From assembly GCA_023251255.1 (NCBI GenBank), contig JAHEZD010000063.1, positions 1 through 36,230 on the forward strand: a DNA stretch of 36,230 nt. Reading direction: 5' to 3'. A program made the position numbers and the translations under genes. The notes under the pieces are model-generated. The model saw only the letters and a list, made by a program, of their open reading frames with translations, was not told the origin of the DNA and searched no databases. Origin of the DNA: Chitinophagaceae bacterium. GTDB taxonomy: Bacteria > Bacteroidota > Bacteroidia > Chitinophagales > Chitinophagaceae. Shown one piece after another: positions 1-7,781 of the stretch; positions within the stretch are counted from its first letter, which is position 1, and each line of letters starts with the position of its first letter.

Positions 1-53
1 TGGGGCTGTGGCTTATTTCAGTAACTGCACCAAAAGCATAGGGGTAATTTGGA

Positions 54-214
54 TGCCATTCCGACGATAGGAGGAACCTGCCCGGACCATGATAGGTTTA
101 GTTAGTCGTTCAGTGAATGAATACCTTGGCCGTTGTTGGTCCTTCCTCGCAACTCAAAGGTTAATTAATACAGAGCCCCTACAAGGTGCCGGCCGGCAAA
201 GGCAGGTTTTCACC
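54..214. repeat. Dispersed repeat block, first copy (two modules)
   Basis: Two modules here recur near 2.9-3.0 kb. Module one (about 54-83, containing GACGATAGGAGGAACCTGCC) recurs at about 3012-3041. Module two (about 131-214, with TTAATTAATA, AGCCCCT and a GCCGGCAAAGGCAGG hairpin) recurs at about 2891-2976. Module order is swapped between the two places. Positions 1-253 hold no gene that I can support. A short motif GTCGTTCAGTGAAT appears twice, at about 106 and 258. Confidence 0.7.
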
Positions 215-253
215 TGTAGGATTACATAACCGCCGTACCCATCGTAGACGCAG

Positions 254-706
254 CTAGTCGTTCAGTGAATTTATGCCCTGTTCCCTAAGTTTTGCCAAAT
301 GGCCTTTCATAGTCTCAACTTGCTCCAGTGGGTGCCCTGCCCAAATGGCAACCTCCCCTACAACCTTAAACGGATGTACAGAACGATAGGATTTTGTAGG
401 GTTACCCGGAAATTTCCTATCTGTCAAATCTGGGTCGTCCTCAATGGGCCCAATTGGCTCCACCAAATAGATCCTTTCACGGCCTTCCCCAAGGGCCAGT
501 TCAGCACCCCAAATAGCAGCATCCAATGTCGCCGTCAGGAAAATGTATTTTGCATTTTTCCTTTGTCCAAAGTTTGAGTTGAAACCAACTTCAATTAAAT
601 CCCCAACTTCGAGGTCGGCCTTTGTGCCGTGGAAGTAGGTTTGGGAGAAAGGAGTTGGATTTGGATGTTGGCCATTTGATTGGATGTCTTCTTTGTTTTT
701 TGCCAT
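254..706 (-). CDS. arr: Rifampin ADP-ribosyltransferase (Arr family)
   Basis: A 150-residue protein closely resembling the Arr family, which inactivates rifamycins by transferring ADP-ribose from NAD to the ansa-chain hydroxyl; cytosolic. The hallmark motifs are readable in order: FHGTKADLEVGD near residue 25, FLTATLDAAIWGAELA near 57, IYLVEPIGPIEDDPDLTD near 78, KFPGNPTKSYRS near 98, and VGEVAIWAGHP near 115. Length is normal for Arr. Known: arr genes are frequent integron cassettes in Proteobacteria, so its presence in this array fits. No clear palindromic cassette site separates it from the next gene (45 bp apart), so it sits in the decayed distal end and may be transcribed with 752-1390. 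The family call is secure; activity is untested. Confidence 0.9.
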   Translation of the reverse strand: MAKNKEDIQSNGQHPNPTPFSQTYFHGTKADLEVGDLIEVGFNSNFGQRKNAKYIFLTATLDAAIWGAELALGEGRERIYLVEPIGPIEDDPDLTDRKFPGNPTKSYRSVHPFKVVGEVAIWAGHPLEQVETMKGHLAKLREQGINSLND

Positions 707-751
707 TGCCTTAACTTAATGATTGAGGATACCGTAGCGCTAGCTACTGTT

Positions 752-1390
752 TTATCTCTTATATCCATATTTAATGCCTAAAGGAGACTTTGGCCAATCT
801 TCTGTTTCCTTGGAAATTTGCTTAGCTAGTCTTGATTTAACGCTGTCCATTAATTTGTTGGCAGTTGCCCCAAATACAAATCTTGCATTATAGCTGGACT
901 CAGTCTCCAAGACCCACTTTTTCCGTCGCTCTTTGTCCATTGTAGAAAGCTTTTCCTTATAACGTTCCAAATATATATTTGAGTTGTCAAGAAACAAGTT
1001 GCCTTGGTCATCTAGTTTATAAGTTTGCAACCTCGCCCCATATGGCAAACCACAGCAACCGCCCATCCAGGCATAATAACTATAAAAAATAATTGAAGAA
1101 TCTGTCACCGCAAAGTCGCCAAGCTCTAATGTAATACTATTGCAATCCCCATCCCAAAGTCTTAAAGTATTTGTGAATACAATCTTGTTATTTTTCAATA
1201 CAACAAATTGACTTTCTTTTTGTGAACTGTCTATTAAGCCTTTGTCATTATAATAAAAACCATGTTCAATTTTTTGAAAAGTAAACTCCACATTTTTCAA
1301 ATTGAAATGCCCCCTTGTAATAACAGTATCAGTTTGTTGTCCCAACCCAAAAATTGGGATAAGGAAAATAAGTGTAAAGGTATTTCTCAT
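752..1390 (-). CDS. Secreted protein of unknown function
   Basis: Start chosen at the codon opening MRNTFTLIFLIPIFGLGQQ, a typical Bacteroidota signal peptide ending before QQ. The longer frame to 1456 would begin inside the preceding cassette site and add an unlikely N-terminus. The mature part (about 190 residues) is polar, with LELGDFAVTDSSIIFYSYYAWMGGCCG near the middle, containing a paired Cys-Cys after a GG. I recognise no family. It lies between arr and the predicted nuclease in the array. Its right end carries GTAGCCAAC (1404-1412), a cassette-type terminus; a matching left end is only weakly visible (GCTAGCTAC at 739). Confidence 0.7.
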   Translation of the reverse strand: MRNTFTLIFLIPIFGLGQQTDTVITRGHFNLKNVEFTFQKIEHGFYYNDKGLIDSSQKESQFVVLKNNKIVFTNTLRLWDGDCNSITLELGDFAVTDSSIIFYSYYAWMGGCCGLPYGARLQTYKLDDQGNLFLDNSNIYLERYKEKLSTMDKERRKKWVLETESSYNARFVFGATANKLMDSVKSRLAKQISKETEDWPKSPLGIKYGYKR

Positions 1391-1403
1391 TTTTGTCAGA
1401 ATT

Positions 1404-1471
1404 GTAGCCAACGGTTTTCTTGCCGAAGTGGGAGAAATCAAGGTACTCCAGCCCAATCCTTACCTGTAGGC
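1404..1471. repeat. Degenerate short cassette recombination site
   Basis: Starts GTAGCCAAC (AAC at 1410-1412) and ends CTTACCTGTAGGC (1459-1471). The right end is complementary to the far end of the 1480-2730 gene, GCTTGCAGGTAAC at 2748-2760 (10 of 13 positions), although the usual GTT has become CTT. At about 70 bp it is much shorter than the other sites, so it is probably a truncated or ancient one. Confidence 0.5.
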
Positions 1472-1479
1472 ATTTTTTG

Positions 1480-2730
1480 TCATACTGTTTTTGCTATTTT
1501 TTTTAAAACATGGTGGTCTTCTCCAAATTTACACAATGCTTCACAATGCTCTCTCAATTCTGAAAACAATATATATTTTATTGAAGTCCTATTATTTTTT
1601 ATTGAAGGTCTGGATAGTTGCATTACAACTTCCTTTTCCCTATTGTTAGGCAACACAATATACAAATGTTGTTCACTGTCCATAAACGAACATGCTAAAT
1701 CTGTCAAACGCAAAATTCCCGAATATATTGAAGTGCTTTTTTCAACTTCAAATGCACAAATAGGTTTATTAGTCCCTTTCTCAAACCATACTATATCAAT
1801 AAGACCAATTGTATTGTAAGTTTCCTTGTTAATATTCATTTCAGGAAAGTTAGACAAACTTAAAAATGAGAAACTATTCCCTTTGTATGATTTAGAACGG
1901 TCATTTGAAGCACTAATGACATCATATCCTAATTCTTTTCCAACCTTGAGTAGATGATACTGCATTTCTGTATGCAAATCATTTTCCTGCTGTTCACTTT
2001 CTACTTCCTTGCGTCTTTTTTCAACTTGCTTTTGGAATTTTATTTTGTCTTCTTCTGTGATATATTTTTCATCTTCAATTATCATCTTCTTTGCTCCAAT
2101 TTCAAATAGTAGTCCTGTAAATGCGCCTAAATCATTTGAAAGTAAAGATTTATATCTTTCGTTTGTTTCAATAATTGTTTCTCTTAAATTTAAAAACTCT
2201 ATCCATGAACCTAATTTTTTCTTGTCGTTAAACAAAATGTTGTAACCATTAATTATTGCTGTATTAAATGGTGGAATAATTGTTGGGTGCAAAAAATATA
2301 AAATACTTGCAACTGCTGGTCCAAGTCCTTTAATCTTTAATTGATCAAGCTTAATAATTTCTTTTAAAATTGTTTCTTCTTTCGTATTGTAGTTGAAACA
2401 GTTTTCTAAAAATTGTCCAAAAGCATTTTTATTTTTTTCGTTTTCATAAATGTCAGGAATTCTCAATTTCGGTTTCCAATAAAAAGGGTGGGCAACACCT
2501 ACAAAAACTTGCTTCTGTTCGGAAATACAAGACAATACAAATTCAAGGGAACTTCCTTTGAAATCGTTAGGAAATTTTTTGTCTTTAATATCATTAATTA
2601 CTTGCTGAACGCCACGTCTTATAGTACGAAATGCTTTTAGTCTTTCGTTATTTTCAGTAAACCAAGTATTATAGACACTCTCTGGGTCTGTTTTATATAT
2701 TTCAATTAAATTCTCAAAATTCTCTGTCAT
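1480..2730 (-). CDS. Predicted nuclease: helix-hairpin-helix plus PD-(D/E)XK-like C-terminus
   Basis: A 416-residue cytosolic protein. A helix-hairpin-helix-like stretch, [17 protein letters not shown], lies around residues 133-149, as in DNA-glycosylase-like DNA binders. After a Lys/Glu-rich linker (about 230-250) the C-terminal 160 residues resemble restriction-endonuclase-like domains: an early Glu in [19 protein letters not shown], then LIDIVWF, then [15 protein letters not shown], giving an E...D...ExE/K pattern. Inference: a DNA-binding nuclease, possibly a restriction or other defence enzyme; no methyltransferase is nearby. It is the gene of one cassette (ends at 1459 and 2760). The DNA is strongly AT-rich, which suggests recent acquisition. 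The fold assignment is by eye only. Confidence 0.6.
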   Translation of the reverse strand: MTENFENLIEIYKTDPESVYNTWFTENNERLKAFRTIRRGVQQVINDIKDKKFPNDFKGSSLEFVLSCISEQKQVFVGVAHPFYWKPKLRIPDIYENEKNKNAFGQFLENCFNYNTKEETILKEIIKLDQLKIKGLGPAVASILYFLHPTIIPPFNTAIINGYNILFNDKKKLGSWIEFLNLRETIIETNERYKSLLSNDLGAFTGLLFEIGAKKMIIEDEKYITEEDKIKFQKQVEKRRKEVESEQQENDLHTEMQYHLLKVGKELGYDVISASNDRSKSYKGNSFSFLSLSNFPEMNINKETYNTIGLIDIVWFEKGTNKPICAFEVEKSTSIYSGILRLTDLACSFMDSEQHLYIVLPNNREKEVVMQLSRPSIKNNRTSIKYILFSELREHCEALCKFGEDHHVLKKIAKTV

Positions 2731-2747
2731 AGTCTATGTTTCGGATT

Positions 2748-2890
2748 GCTTGCAGGTAACGTCAGGGCTTGCCGCAGGGCTGGTATCTTGTAATCCAGTT
2801 CGGGCGGAAGCCGAAGTTATGTACAAAGGCTGAATAGAATTCCGGAAACTGGAACTGAAGCTGAGGATATATTCGGAAGCCAACCTTCTC
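2748..2890. repeat. Cassette site, left half only
   Basis: GCTTGCAGGTAAC (2748-2760) is followed by the conserved left arm GTCAGGGCTTGCCGCAGGGC at 2761, nearly the same as in the sites at 13852 and 15030. The conserved loop element (ACAAAGGCTGAATAGAATT, about 2823) follows. The right arm ending in GTT is absent; from about 2891 the sequence runs into an unrelated dispersed repeat. I read this as a site broken by insertion or recombination. Confidence 0.65.
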
Positions 2891-3041
2891 CGTTGTTGGT
2901 CCTTCCTCACAACTCAAAAGTTAATTAATACACAGCCCCTGCAAAGTGCCTGCCTGCCGGCAAAGGCAGGTTTTCACCTGCAGGATACATGACCGAAGAC
3001 ATTAACTTATCCTGCCATTCCGACGATAGGAGGAACCTGCC
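2891..3041. repeat. Dispersed repeat block, second copy
   Basis: 2891-2976 repeats 131-214 and about 3012-3041 repeats 54-83. A diverged third version of the second module starts at about 3268 (GACGGTAGGAGGAAACTGCC, then CAAAGGCCCAGCCCCC, compared with CAAGGCCCGCCCCC near 3052). This belongs to a 999-bp stretch (2731-3729) with no gene that I can support. Confidence 0.65.
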
Positions 3042-3175
3042 CAGCGTCTGCACAAGGCCCGCCCCCTAACCACCATTCGGGAGGACAGTGAACCCATGGC
3101 AACCACTTGACGCTGTTGAACAATGTTTGTTTGATTACGGTACAAATATGCAGGTGGGCGAAGAAGGCAGTTTCC

Positions 3176-3245
3176 CGATTATGTACGATTGTGCTCGATT
3201 ATGTACGATTGTGCTCGATTTCGTTCGATTTTTTCCGATTTGCAG
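3176..3245. repeat. Seven tandem 10-bp repeats (CGATTnnnnn)
   Basis: CGATT recurs exactly every 10 bp at 3176, 3186, 3196, 3206, 3216, 3226 and 3236. The first four units alternate as two perfect 20-bp copies (CGATTATGTACGATTGTGCT twice); the last three have diverged. One CGATT per helical turn places the motif on one DNA face. Function unknown. Confidence 0.85.
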
Positions 3246-3729
3246 GAGCAGCCAGCAACGTCCCTCTGACGGTAGGAGGAAACTGCCAGGCACCAGTACA
3301 AAGGCCCAGCCCCCTTCCACTGTCCGGCAGTTCTCACACCATTCGGGTCACAATATTTGTAGGGCAGATAACAGCCCCATTCCATGCTGCCAGCCACCAA
3401 GCGCCTTCATAAAAATGCGTTCAAGCAGCTAGTTACACATTCACTTGTTACCTATTTTTTTGTAACATTTATTTTGTAACAGCTTACCTGTTACAATTCT
3501 TGTAAGCCCCTTTTTTTTGTAACAATCTTTTTTTTATGGAATTGCGCACGCATTTTTTGGGAGCTTGAATAATTGATGGCTGCGCTACCGCTCGTGGTCA
3601 GTTTACCATAGCCAGTTGCAAACTGGCTTTCATTGAAAATCCGTAGATAGCTTGGCACTTGGCTACCGCTCGGAATCTACGGATAGCCGCTCCGATTGTA
3701 TATGCACTCTAATGAGAGCAGGGGGATTG
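3246..3729. other. Non-coding stretch with several hairpins
   Basis: No ORF here looks real. Visible structure: clustered TTGTAAC/GTTACA motifs between 3432 and 3525 in an AT-rich tract; a hairpin AGCCAGTTTGCAAACTGGCT near 3612-3631; and inverted ATCCGTAGAT (about 3640) and ATCTACGGAT (about 3676) around a repeated GGCTACCGCTCG-type motif. A degenerate left end for the next cassette (GATTGCTATAG) may lie at about 3725. Confidence 0.5.
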
Positions 3730-4119
3730 CTATAGATTAGGACGTCCGAAAAATAAAATATACCCATCAGCATCTTCTATCTCAAAACCCCTTAAACCAT
3801 CGCTATTATCATAGATGGGCTTGCTGAATACAACAGCATTTGAACGATATTCCTCAAACAACGTGTCTGGTTCATCAGCAGAAATATAAGCATCCGATGG
3901 TGCCCATTCATGTCTCGTACGATTAGGAATCGGTTTTATATCAGGAGAAACAGCCTTAAGCATAATGGAAATATTGTCCCGACCAACAATAGCCCAATAT
4001 GGATTGTCATCCGGACCAATATACCGGACTTTAAATCCAAGTTTATCTACATAGAATGAAAGCGAAATTTTCAAGTCTGCAATGATAAAGCAAGGCATTA
4101 TGTAAGTGAGATTTGCCAT
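3730..4119 (-). CDS. VOC (glyoxalase / bleomycin-resistance) superfamily protein
   Basis: A 129-residue protein; start set at MANLTYIMPCFIIADLKISLSFY, where the VOC fold begins. The upstream extension to 4236 reads through the cassette end (AAC at 4165-4167) and is not typical. The layout is that of a single VOC unit: paired beta-alpha-beta-beta-beta modules with DLKISLSFYVDKLGFKVRY at the start and GFEIEDADGYILFFGRP at the end, where the penultimate Glu/Asp normally binds metal or closes the ligand pocket. Known relatives include antibiotic-binding proteins and small-molecule enzymes; the sequence does not say which. Cassette gene. Confidence 0.8.
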   Translation of the reverse strand: MANLTYIMPCFIIADLKISLSFYVDKLGFKVRYIGPDDNPYWAIVGRDNISIMLKAVSPDIKPIPNRTRHEWAPSDAYISADEPDTLFEEYRSNAVVFSKPIYDNSDGLRGFEIEDADGYILFFGRPNL

Positions 4120-4164
4120 TGTTTGAATTTTACATTTTGAGGACTGTCCAACTGCATTGCAAGC

Positions 4165-4356
4165 AACCGTTTCGGCATGGATGTGGCGGTAGTTGAAAAT
4201 CGTCAGATCGGAACCGCAGCTAAATTTATAACTCAAAGTTCATTGTATATCCTGCTGCTCAGCTTTATTCATCGGCTGGAACTGGAGCCGATTAGCGAAC
4301 AAAAAGTTGAGAATATATTCGTTGCCCCGCCATATTGCCAAACCGAATCCTATGTT
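4165..4356. repeat. Cassette recombination site (attC-like palindrome)
   Basis: AAC at 4165-4167, GTT at 4354-4356. The left arm TTCGGCATGGATGTGGCGG pairs with the right arm CCGCCATATTGCCAAACCGAA, with the recurrent mismatches (C against A, G against T) and one unpaired base. The GTT end (GTTGGCGGTT) complements the far end of the mepB-like gene, GACCGCTAAC at 4950-4959 (8 of 10). Confidence 0.7.
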
Positions 4357-4380
4357 GGCGGTTCGTTGTTTTGCTGGCTT

Positions 4381-4908
4381 TTAGTTTGCGTTTGCTTTGT
4401 CAAATAATTTTTTGGTCAAGTCAAGGTCGACAGAATTGTCGCTCCTAATTGTTACGAAATATTTTGTCTGCCAACTTTGAGTTTTTTCTGCTTGTTTATT
4501 CGTTACAGTGTCCCAGGATGGATAAACTCTAATTCCACGTTTTCCAACTTTTTCATTTTGTGAAATAATTCCCTTGTCAACCAAAACCGACTTTGGGAAA
4601 ATAAATTGTCCAATGTTATTGTCACTTTTTGATGTAATTACGACAAAATCAATGTCGTCTAAAATGTCAAAAGGTTCGGTTACGCCATTCTTGTTCCTCT
4701 TCCAAATGGTTACAAATTGTCCTGCCTTTGTCGGTGTAATTTTAGAAACTCTATGTTCAACTCTTTGTCCGTTAATTTCAAATGAGCAAGCACCATATTC
4801 CACACTTTCTGGATTCAGTTTTAGGTTTGTCAACCCGAAACCGCATTTGTCATAAACCAATTCTTTCACAACTTTCAGGTCAGAATAAAGTACATTTTCA
4901 GTTGTCAT
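4381..4908 (-). CDS. MepB family protein
   Basis: A 175-residue cytosolic protein with the conserved features of the MepB family: YGACSFEINGQRVEHRVSKI near residue 38, KAGQFVTIWKRN near 62, DFVVI near 87, GQFIFPKSVL near 100, and GKRGIRVYPSW near 121. Known: the name comes from the small gene beside the MepA multidrug transporter in Staphylococcus; its biochemical role is not settled. No transporter is next to it here. It is the only gene in its cassette (ends at 4354 and 4959). The family call is good; the function is not known. Confidence 0.8.
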   Translation of the reverse strand: MTTENVLYSDLKVVKELVYDKCGFGLTNLKLNPESVEYGACSFEINGQRVEHRVSKITPTKAGQFVTIWKRNKNGVTEPFDILDDIDFVVITSKSDNNIGQFIFPKSVLVDKGIISQNEKVGKRGIRVYPSWDTVTNKQAEKTQSWQTKYFVTIRSDNSVDLDLTKKLFDKANAN

Positions 4909-4956
4909 AATTTACCTCTGTTCATTTCAGTTTGGTGTCGTTCTACAATGACCGCT

Positions 4957-5113
4957 AACGGTCAGGGCTTTATGCAGGTTGGGAATTAGTATTCCGTCCG
5001 CCCACAACCGCTGCTGATTGAAATTATAAAGTTGAAGTTAAGAACAAAAGCCAAATAGAATTACAAATGCTCATTGTTATTCCGTCTGCCCAACTTGCAT
5101 AAAATCCAATGTT
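4957..5113. repeat. Cassette recombination site (attC-like palindrome)
   Basis: One of the cleanest sites, 157 bp. AAC at 4957-4959, GTT at 5111-5113. The left arm GGGCTTTATGCAGGTTGGG (4965-4983) and right arm CCCAACTTGCATAAAATCC (5089-5107) pair at 16 of 19 positions. Between them lie GGAATTAGTATTCC (a small hairpin), CCGCTGCTGATTGAAA, and the loop motif ACAAAAGCCAAATAGAATT that most sites share. Confidence 0.85.
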
Positions 5114-5154
5114 GGTGGCTGCCCCTTTTTGTACGCTTCGTTGTTTCAGGTTGG

Positions 5155-6069
5155 TCAGTTGAATGACTGTCTAAACTCTAACGGTGTTAGGTTCGTTTTG
5201 TTTTTAAACACCTTACTGAATGATTGTGGATATTCAAAACCTAAGTGGTATGCGATTTCGCTTACGGATAATTTTGTTGTCGATAAAAGTTCTTTGGCTT
5301 TTTCCAAGAGTTGGTTTTGAATATGTTGTTGCGTAGTTTGTCCTGTCAAATTTTTCAGCATATCGTTTAGGTAGTGAGGCGATACAAATAATTTTTCGGC
5401 AAAGTATTGAACCGTCGGCAATCCTGACACACTTAAATCATCATTTTTATAATATGCATTTAGTAAATCTTCAAATTTTAAGGATAAATCATTAGATGCT
5501 TTTTTCCTTGTGATGAATTGACGATTGTAAAAACGGTTACAATAGTTTAGCAACAAATCAATATGAGAAACAACTACATCTTGCGTGTAATTGTCTATCA
5601 TTGCTTCAATCTCCTGTTGCAGATTTTGAATTAATCCTGAGATAACGATTTCTTCTTTGTCTGAAAGATGTAATGCTTCGTTGTTGGCATAAGAGAAAAA
5701 TCCGTATTCTTTAATACGTTTTGCCAAAGAATAGCTTTGAATGAAATCGGGATGAAAAACAATCATCCAGCCTTCAACTTTTGTAGAACTGTTTTCTTCT
5801 ATCGAAAACATTTGCTTTGGTGCAAAAAAGGTCATTATTCCATTATCAAAATCATAATACTGTTGTCCATATTTTACTTTTCCATCAAAATTCTTTTTCA
5901 AATAAATCGTGTAGAAATTATAGACAATTGTATTCATTTCTTCACAAATATTAACAGTAATCTCATCAAGATTTACAACACTTACCAAAGGGTGTGTTGG
6001 CTTTTTGATATTGAGGAAATGATGAAGTTCTGAAACTGAGTTCAGAAAATACGGTTTGCTATTTTTCAT
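5155..6069 (-). CDS. AraC family transcriptional regulator
   Basis: A 304-residue regulator. The N-terminal ~190 residues resemble the ligand-sensing part of Bacteroidota AraC proteins (YGQQYYDFDNGIMTFFAPKQ near residue 67). The C-terminal ~100 form the two helix-turn-helix DNA-binding domain: VQYFAEKLFVSPHYLNDMLKNLTG, then LSVSEIAYHLGFEYPQSFSKVFKNKT ending LTPLEFRQSFN. It is the downstream-most gene of its cassette and strongly similar to the regulator at 9143-10057; both share FYNRQFITRK and an identical C-terminal REFRQSFN-type ending. Likely target: the adjacent reductase genes. A broken copy of its 5' end lies at 7629-7727. Confidence 0.9.
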   Translation of the reverse strand: MKNSKPYFLNSVSELHHFLNIKKPTHPLVSVVNLDEITVNICEEMNTIVYNFYTIYLKKNFDGKVKYGQQYYDFDNGIMTFFAPKQMFSIEENSSTKVEGWMIVFHPDFIQSYSLAKRIKEYGFFSYANNEALHLSDKEEIVISGLIQNLQQEIEAMIDNYTQDVVVSHIDLLLNYCNRFYNRQFITRKKASNDLSLKFEDLLNAYYKNDDLSVSGLPTVQYFAEKLFVSPHYLNDMLKNLTGQTTQQHIQNQLLEKAKELLSTTKLSVSEIAYHLGFEYPQSFSKVFKNKTNLTPLEFRQSFN

Positions 6070-6143
6070 TTTATCAAATTAAAAAAACGGATAAACGTTT
6101 AAATTATCCGCTGTTTTGAATGCTACAAATTAACGCCTTTCAT
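5971..6143. repeat. ~173-bp direct repeat, left copy (partner 7630-7802)
   Basis: 5971-6143 and 7630-7802 align along their length. Each spans the start of an AraC gene, its upstream DNA (with GCGGATAA- and CCGCTGTTTTGAATGCTAC-type blocks) and the 3' end of an aldo/keto reductase. In this left copy the reductase end is only a relic (about 6122-6149, reading KMKGVNL then stop), the counterpart of KDVNL-stop at 7782. The repeats bracket the NmrA/HxlR pair. Confidence 0.85.
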
Positions 6144-6251
6144 TTTGCCAAGCACCCGTGTTATATGCCATTTTTTCTGTCAAATTATTAACTATAAAAA
6201 TAGCGAACAATTATAAAACTGTCCGCTAATAAAGCTCTTATATTAAAGATG

Positions 6252-7124
6252 TTATTTAGAAGTGTAAACTTCTTTCAAAAACGCTTTTGCCGTTGTTGGT
6301 TTTCTGCCCAAAAGATTTTCTAAATCTGTTTTTTCAGTTGAAAATTCCCCTTGCTTAATCGCCTCGGCAAAACCTGCAAACATTCCAATATATTCAGTTG
6401 GAACGCCTGCTCCTTTTAATGTTTCCACGTAAATATCTTGTGGGGGACTTACATAATTGATTTGTTTACCAACTATTTCACTTAAATCTTGAGCAATTTC
6501 TTGTAGCGATATATTTTCGGTATTGCTTAAAGAATATTCTTTGTTTTCGTGCCCCTGGCCTGTCAATACATTGGCAGTAGCTTCAGCCATATCATTACGC
6601 AAAGCAAAGGCCGATTTCACGTCACCTGCAGGTAAAAATATTCCGGTTTCTAAAACTTGTTCCCCAAAAAACATCGGTAACGCATCCAGATAAAGGTTAT
6701 TTCTAAAAATGGTGTAAGCCAATCCACTTGCCTTAATTAGGTTTTCTGTGTCGATATGCGATTTTGCAAGAAAATAAATAGGTGAAGTTTCGGTATCGTT
6801 CTTTCGCTCAAAACTGGTATAAAATATATGTTTTACCCCGGCCTCTTTAGCAGCCTTCACTGCATTCTCGTGTTGTTGTCCACGTTTCAAGACATCAGAA
6901 CTTGATACCAATAACAACTTGTCAACGCCTTTAAATGCTTCTACCAATGCAGTGTAGTTGTCGTAATCGCCAATTTTTAAGTTAATTCCTTTTGCTTTCA
7001 AGTCTTCCGCTTTCGCCACATCTCTTACTAAAGCCGAAATGCTGTTTGCCGAAATGCCTTTTTTTAATAGAAAGTCAATGGTTGCCTTTCCATAATTTCC
7101 TGTTGCTCCTGTTACTAAAATCAT
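6252..7124 (-). CDS. NmrA-like NAD(P)-binding reductase (quinone oxidoreductase 2 type)
   Basis: Start set at MILVTGATGNYG, the Rossmann-fold nucleotide-binding turn (GATGNYG) at the very N-terminus, giving 290 residues. The 16-residue extension to 7172 is not needed. It is an atypical short-chain dehydrogenase of the NmrA/QorB type: LLLVSSSD near residue 72, HIFYTSFERK near 100, and a C-terminal LLGRKPTTAKAFLKEV typical of the family. Members reduce quinones or sense the NADP/NADPH ratio. It is divergent from an HxlR regulator with a 105-bp shared promoter region, a pairing often seen for redox-stress reductases. Confidence 0.85.
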   Translation of the reverse strand: MILVTGATGNYGKATIDFLLKKGISANSISALVRDVAKAEDLKAKGINLKIGDYDNYTALVEAFKGVDKLLLVSSSDVLKRGQQHENAVKAAKEAGVKHIFYTSFERKNDTETSPIYFLAKSHIDTENLIKASGLAYTIFRNNLYLDALPMFFGEQVLETGIFLPAGDVKSAFALRNDMAEATANVLTGQGHENKEYSLSNTENISLQEIAQDLSEIVGKQINYVSPPQDIYVETLKGAGVPTEYIGMFAGFAEAIKQGEFSTEKTDLENLLGRKPTTAKAFLKEVYTSK

Positions 7125-7179
7125 AGTTTTTAATTTTTTAAAGAATGAGAAGCAAAAATATATTACCTTCACTTCTTAA

Positions 7180-7204
7180 AGTATAGTGGTATACTAAAGT
7201 ATAG
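7180..7204. promoter_or_regulatory. Palindromic operator candidate between NmrA-like and HxlR genes
   Basis: AGTATA-GTGG-TATACT (7180-7195) is a perfect 6+6 inverted repeat, and the half-site AAGTATAG recurs at 7197-7204. It sits centrally in the divergent intergenic region, 25-35 bp before the HxlR start. HxlR proteins bind such palindromes as dimers, so this is the natural autoregulatory operator; that is inference. Confidence 0.6.
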
Positions 7205-7229
7205 CGGTAAATTTTATAATTGAGTAAAC

Positions 7230-7583
7230 ATGGATAGTATAAGGGACTTCAAAGCTTGTCCAATTCAATATGTGTTACATATAAATGACACTTTGAACGT
7301 AATTAGTGGAAAGTGGAAACTGCCAATTATAGGTTCCGTCCTTTTTGGCAAAAAGCGGTTTACCGAAATACAGCGTAATATTCCGAAGATAACACCAAGA
7401 ATGTTAAGTAAAGAACTGAGAGAACTGGAACTAAATGGAATGATTGTTCGAAATGTGTATGACTCAACACCTGTAACTGTGGAATATGAACTATCCGAAT
7501 CAGGAAAATCAATTACAGAAGTTTTGGATAAAATGATTGAATGGGGTATAGAGCATAGAATGTCAGTGTTTGCAAAGTCATAA
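7230..7583 (+). CDS. HxlR family winged-helix regulator
   Basis: A 117-residue DNA-binding protein and the only plus-strand gene of the array. The HxlR signature is complete: a single N-terminal Cys in FKACPIQ (residue 10), ISGKWKLPIIGSVLFGKKRFTEIQRNIPKITPRMLSKELRELE as the winged helix, and VEYELSESGKSI as the wing. The lone Cys near the N-terminus is the position used for redox or electrophile sensing in family members such as HypR, QorR and YodB. It is divergent from the NmrA-like reductase, the classic arrangement for QorR/QorB-like control. No partner Cys is present elsewhere. Confidence 0.92.
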   Translation: MDSIRDFKACPIQYVLHINDTLNVISGKWKLPIIGSVLFGKKRFTEIQRNIPKITPRMLSKELRELELNGMIVRNVYDSTPVTVEYELSESGKSITEVLDKMIEWGIEHRMSVFAKS

Positions 7584-7628
7584 GTTCTCGGTCGTCAATT
7601 GTGGTAGGTTGAATAACGATTTTTAGTT

Positions 7629-7727
7629 TGTCTACAACACTTATCAAAGGATGTATTGTTTTTTGATATTCGGGAAATGATGAAGTTCTGATACAGAGTT
7701 CAGAAAATACAGTTTGCTATTTTTCAT
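7629..7727 (-). pseudogene. Relic of AraC regulator 5' end
   Basis: Reads MKNSKLYFLNSVSELHHF and NIKKQ, then stops; the intact regulator at 5155-6069 begins MKNSKPYFLNSVSELHHF and NIKKP. A one-base loss after the NIKK codons shifts the frame; beyond it the other frame continues IHPLISVV, matching HPLVSVV. Only about 33 codons' worth remain. It is part of the 7630-7802 direct repeat copy. Confidence 0.8.
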
Positions 7728-7781
7728 TTTATAAGATAAAAGACAGCGGATAAGCGATTTACTTAACCGCTGTTTTGAATG

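Noticed and set aside
1262-1819. 185-codon plus-strand frame
   Set aside because: It overlaps two well-supported minus-strand genes and a cassette site; an antisense shadow.
3088-3432. Plus-strand frames of 101-114 codons and minus-strand frames opposite
   Set aside because: They run across the 10-bp tandem repeats and dispersed repeat modules; composition is not protein-like and there is no family match by eye.
3730-4236. Longer start for the VOC gene
   Set aside because: The extra 39 residues are translated from the cassette end and site, and the VOC fold begins at the internal Met.
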